Assembly: GCA_945831575.1 (NCBI GenBank)
Contig: CAMACX010000016.1
Span: 1 to 58,524 of the forward strand
Length of the DNA: 58,524 bases
Source of the DNA: an uncultured Mediterranea sp.
GTDB lineage: Bacteria; Bacteroidota; Bacteroidia; Bacteroidales; Bacteroidaceae
Direction: 5' to 3'
Shown here: piece by piece, positions 58,473 through 58,524 of the stretch
Position numbering within the stretch: position 1 is the stretch's first letter
How the letters are laid out: each line of letters opens with the position of its first letter
Notes under the pieces: generated by a model
The model's input: the letters and a program-made list of their open reading frames with translations, nothing else
Told to the model about the DNA's origin: nothing
Databases searched by the model: none
Program-made: the position numbers and the translations under genes

Positions 58473-58524
58473 TTACAGCTCCAGCCGGTTGACTATCTTG
58501 CCGTCGTAGAGGCGGATGATGCGG
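58473..58524 (-). CDS. C-terminus of an ABC transporter ATP-binding protein (partial)
   Basis: The last 17 codons and stop of a minus-strand gene that continues beyond the window. The readable end is RIIRLYDGKIVNRLEL, which matches the DRIIRLxDGKIV ending of ABC transporter ATPases of the MacB/LolD export type. It is too short to show a substrate. Confidence 0.6.
   Translation of the reverse strand, partial: RIIRLYDGKIVNRLEL

Overview
The window looks like the chromosome of a gut-type member of the Bacteroidales with a GC content in the mid-50s. The signs are a susC/susD pair with a hybrid two-component regulator, repeated promoters of the Bacteroidetes form TTTG-N19-TAnnTTTG (often TATCTTTG or TACTTTTG), lipoprotein signals and a typical set of Bacteroidales housekeeping genes. 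I cannot name the genus. I recognise no tRNA, rRNA, CRISPR array or transposase gene.

Layout. 0.4-4.2 kb: an alpha-L-fucosidase lipoprotein (GH29), an acetyl-CoA hydrolase/CoA-transferase and a small membrane protein. 4.2-20.4 kb: an accessory island. It holds a type III restriction-modification operon (mod then res, minus strand), then four intact P-loop ATPase genes and one 5'-truncated ATPase on the plus strand, and a sixth, convergent ATPase. Every intact ATPase carries a PD-(D/E)XK-like nuclease signature near its C-terminus. Each plus-strand ATPase sits behind a different operator-like repeat next to a -7 box. Further promoter and operator copies with no gene behind them suggest repeated gain and loss of such genes. 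This is the most unusual part of the window. 20.4-25.5 kb: a minus-strand run with a hotdog thioesterase, a GNAT acetyltransferase, a RecQ-like helicase, a DUF2795-type protein, a cobalamin adenosyltransferase and a methyltransferase-like protein.

25.7-43.0 kb: a polysaccharide utilisation locus on the plus strand: GH97, SusC, SusD, two glycosidase-like proteins I cannot place in a family, a second GH97, and a 1365-residue hybrid sensor/AraC regulator. Both GH97 enzymes carry the Asp/Glu pair of the retaining, alpha-galactosidase-like branch, so the target probably contains alpha-linked galactose or a similar sugar (inference). Three direct repeats at a 21-bp period lie upstream of the first GH97, and a 26-bp inverted repeat pair brackets the region before susC.

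43.1-58.5 kb: mostly core genes. They are a tricorn-type S41 protease, a PNPOx-family flavoprotein, RNase R, a cation diffusion facilitator, an SDR/PAP2 pair, a tRNA-dihydrouridine synthase divergent from a U32 peptidase, a Dabb protein, an acyl-CoA thioesterase, DprA and cysteine synthase. The window ends in the last 17 codons of a minus-strand ABC transporter ATPase.
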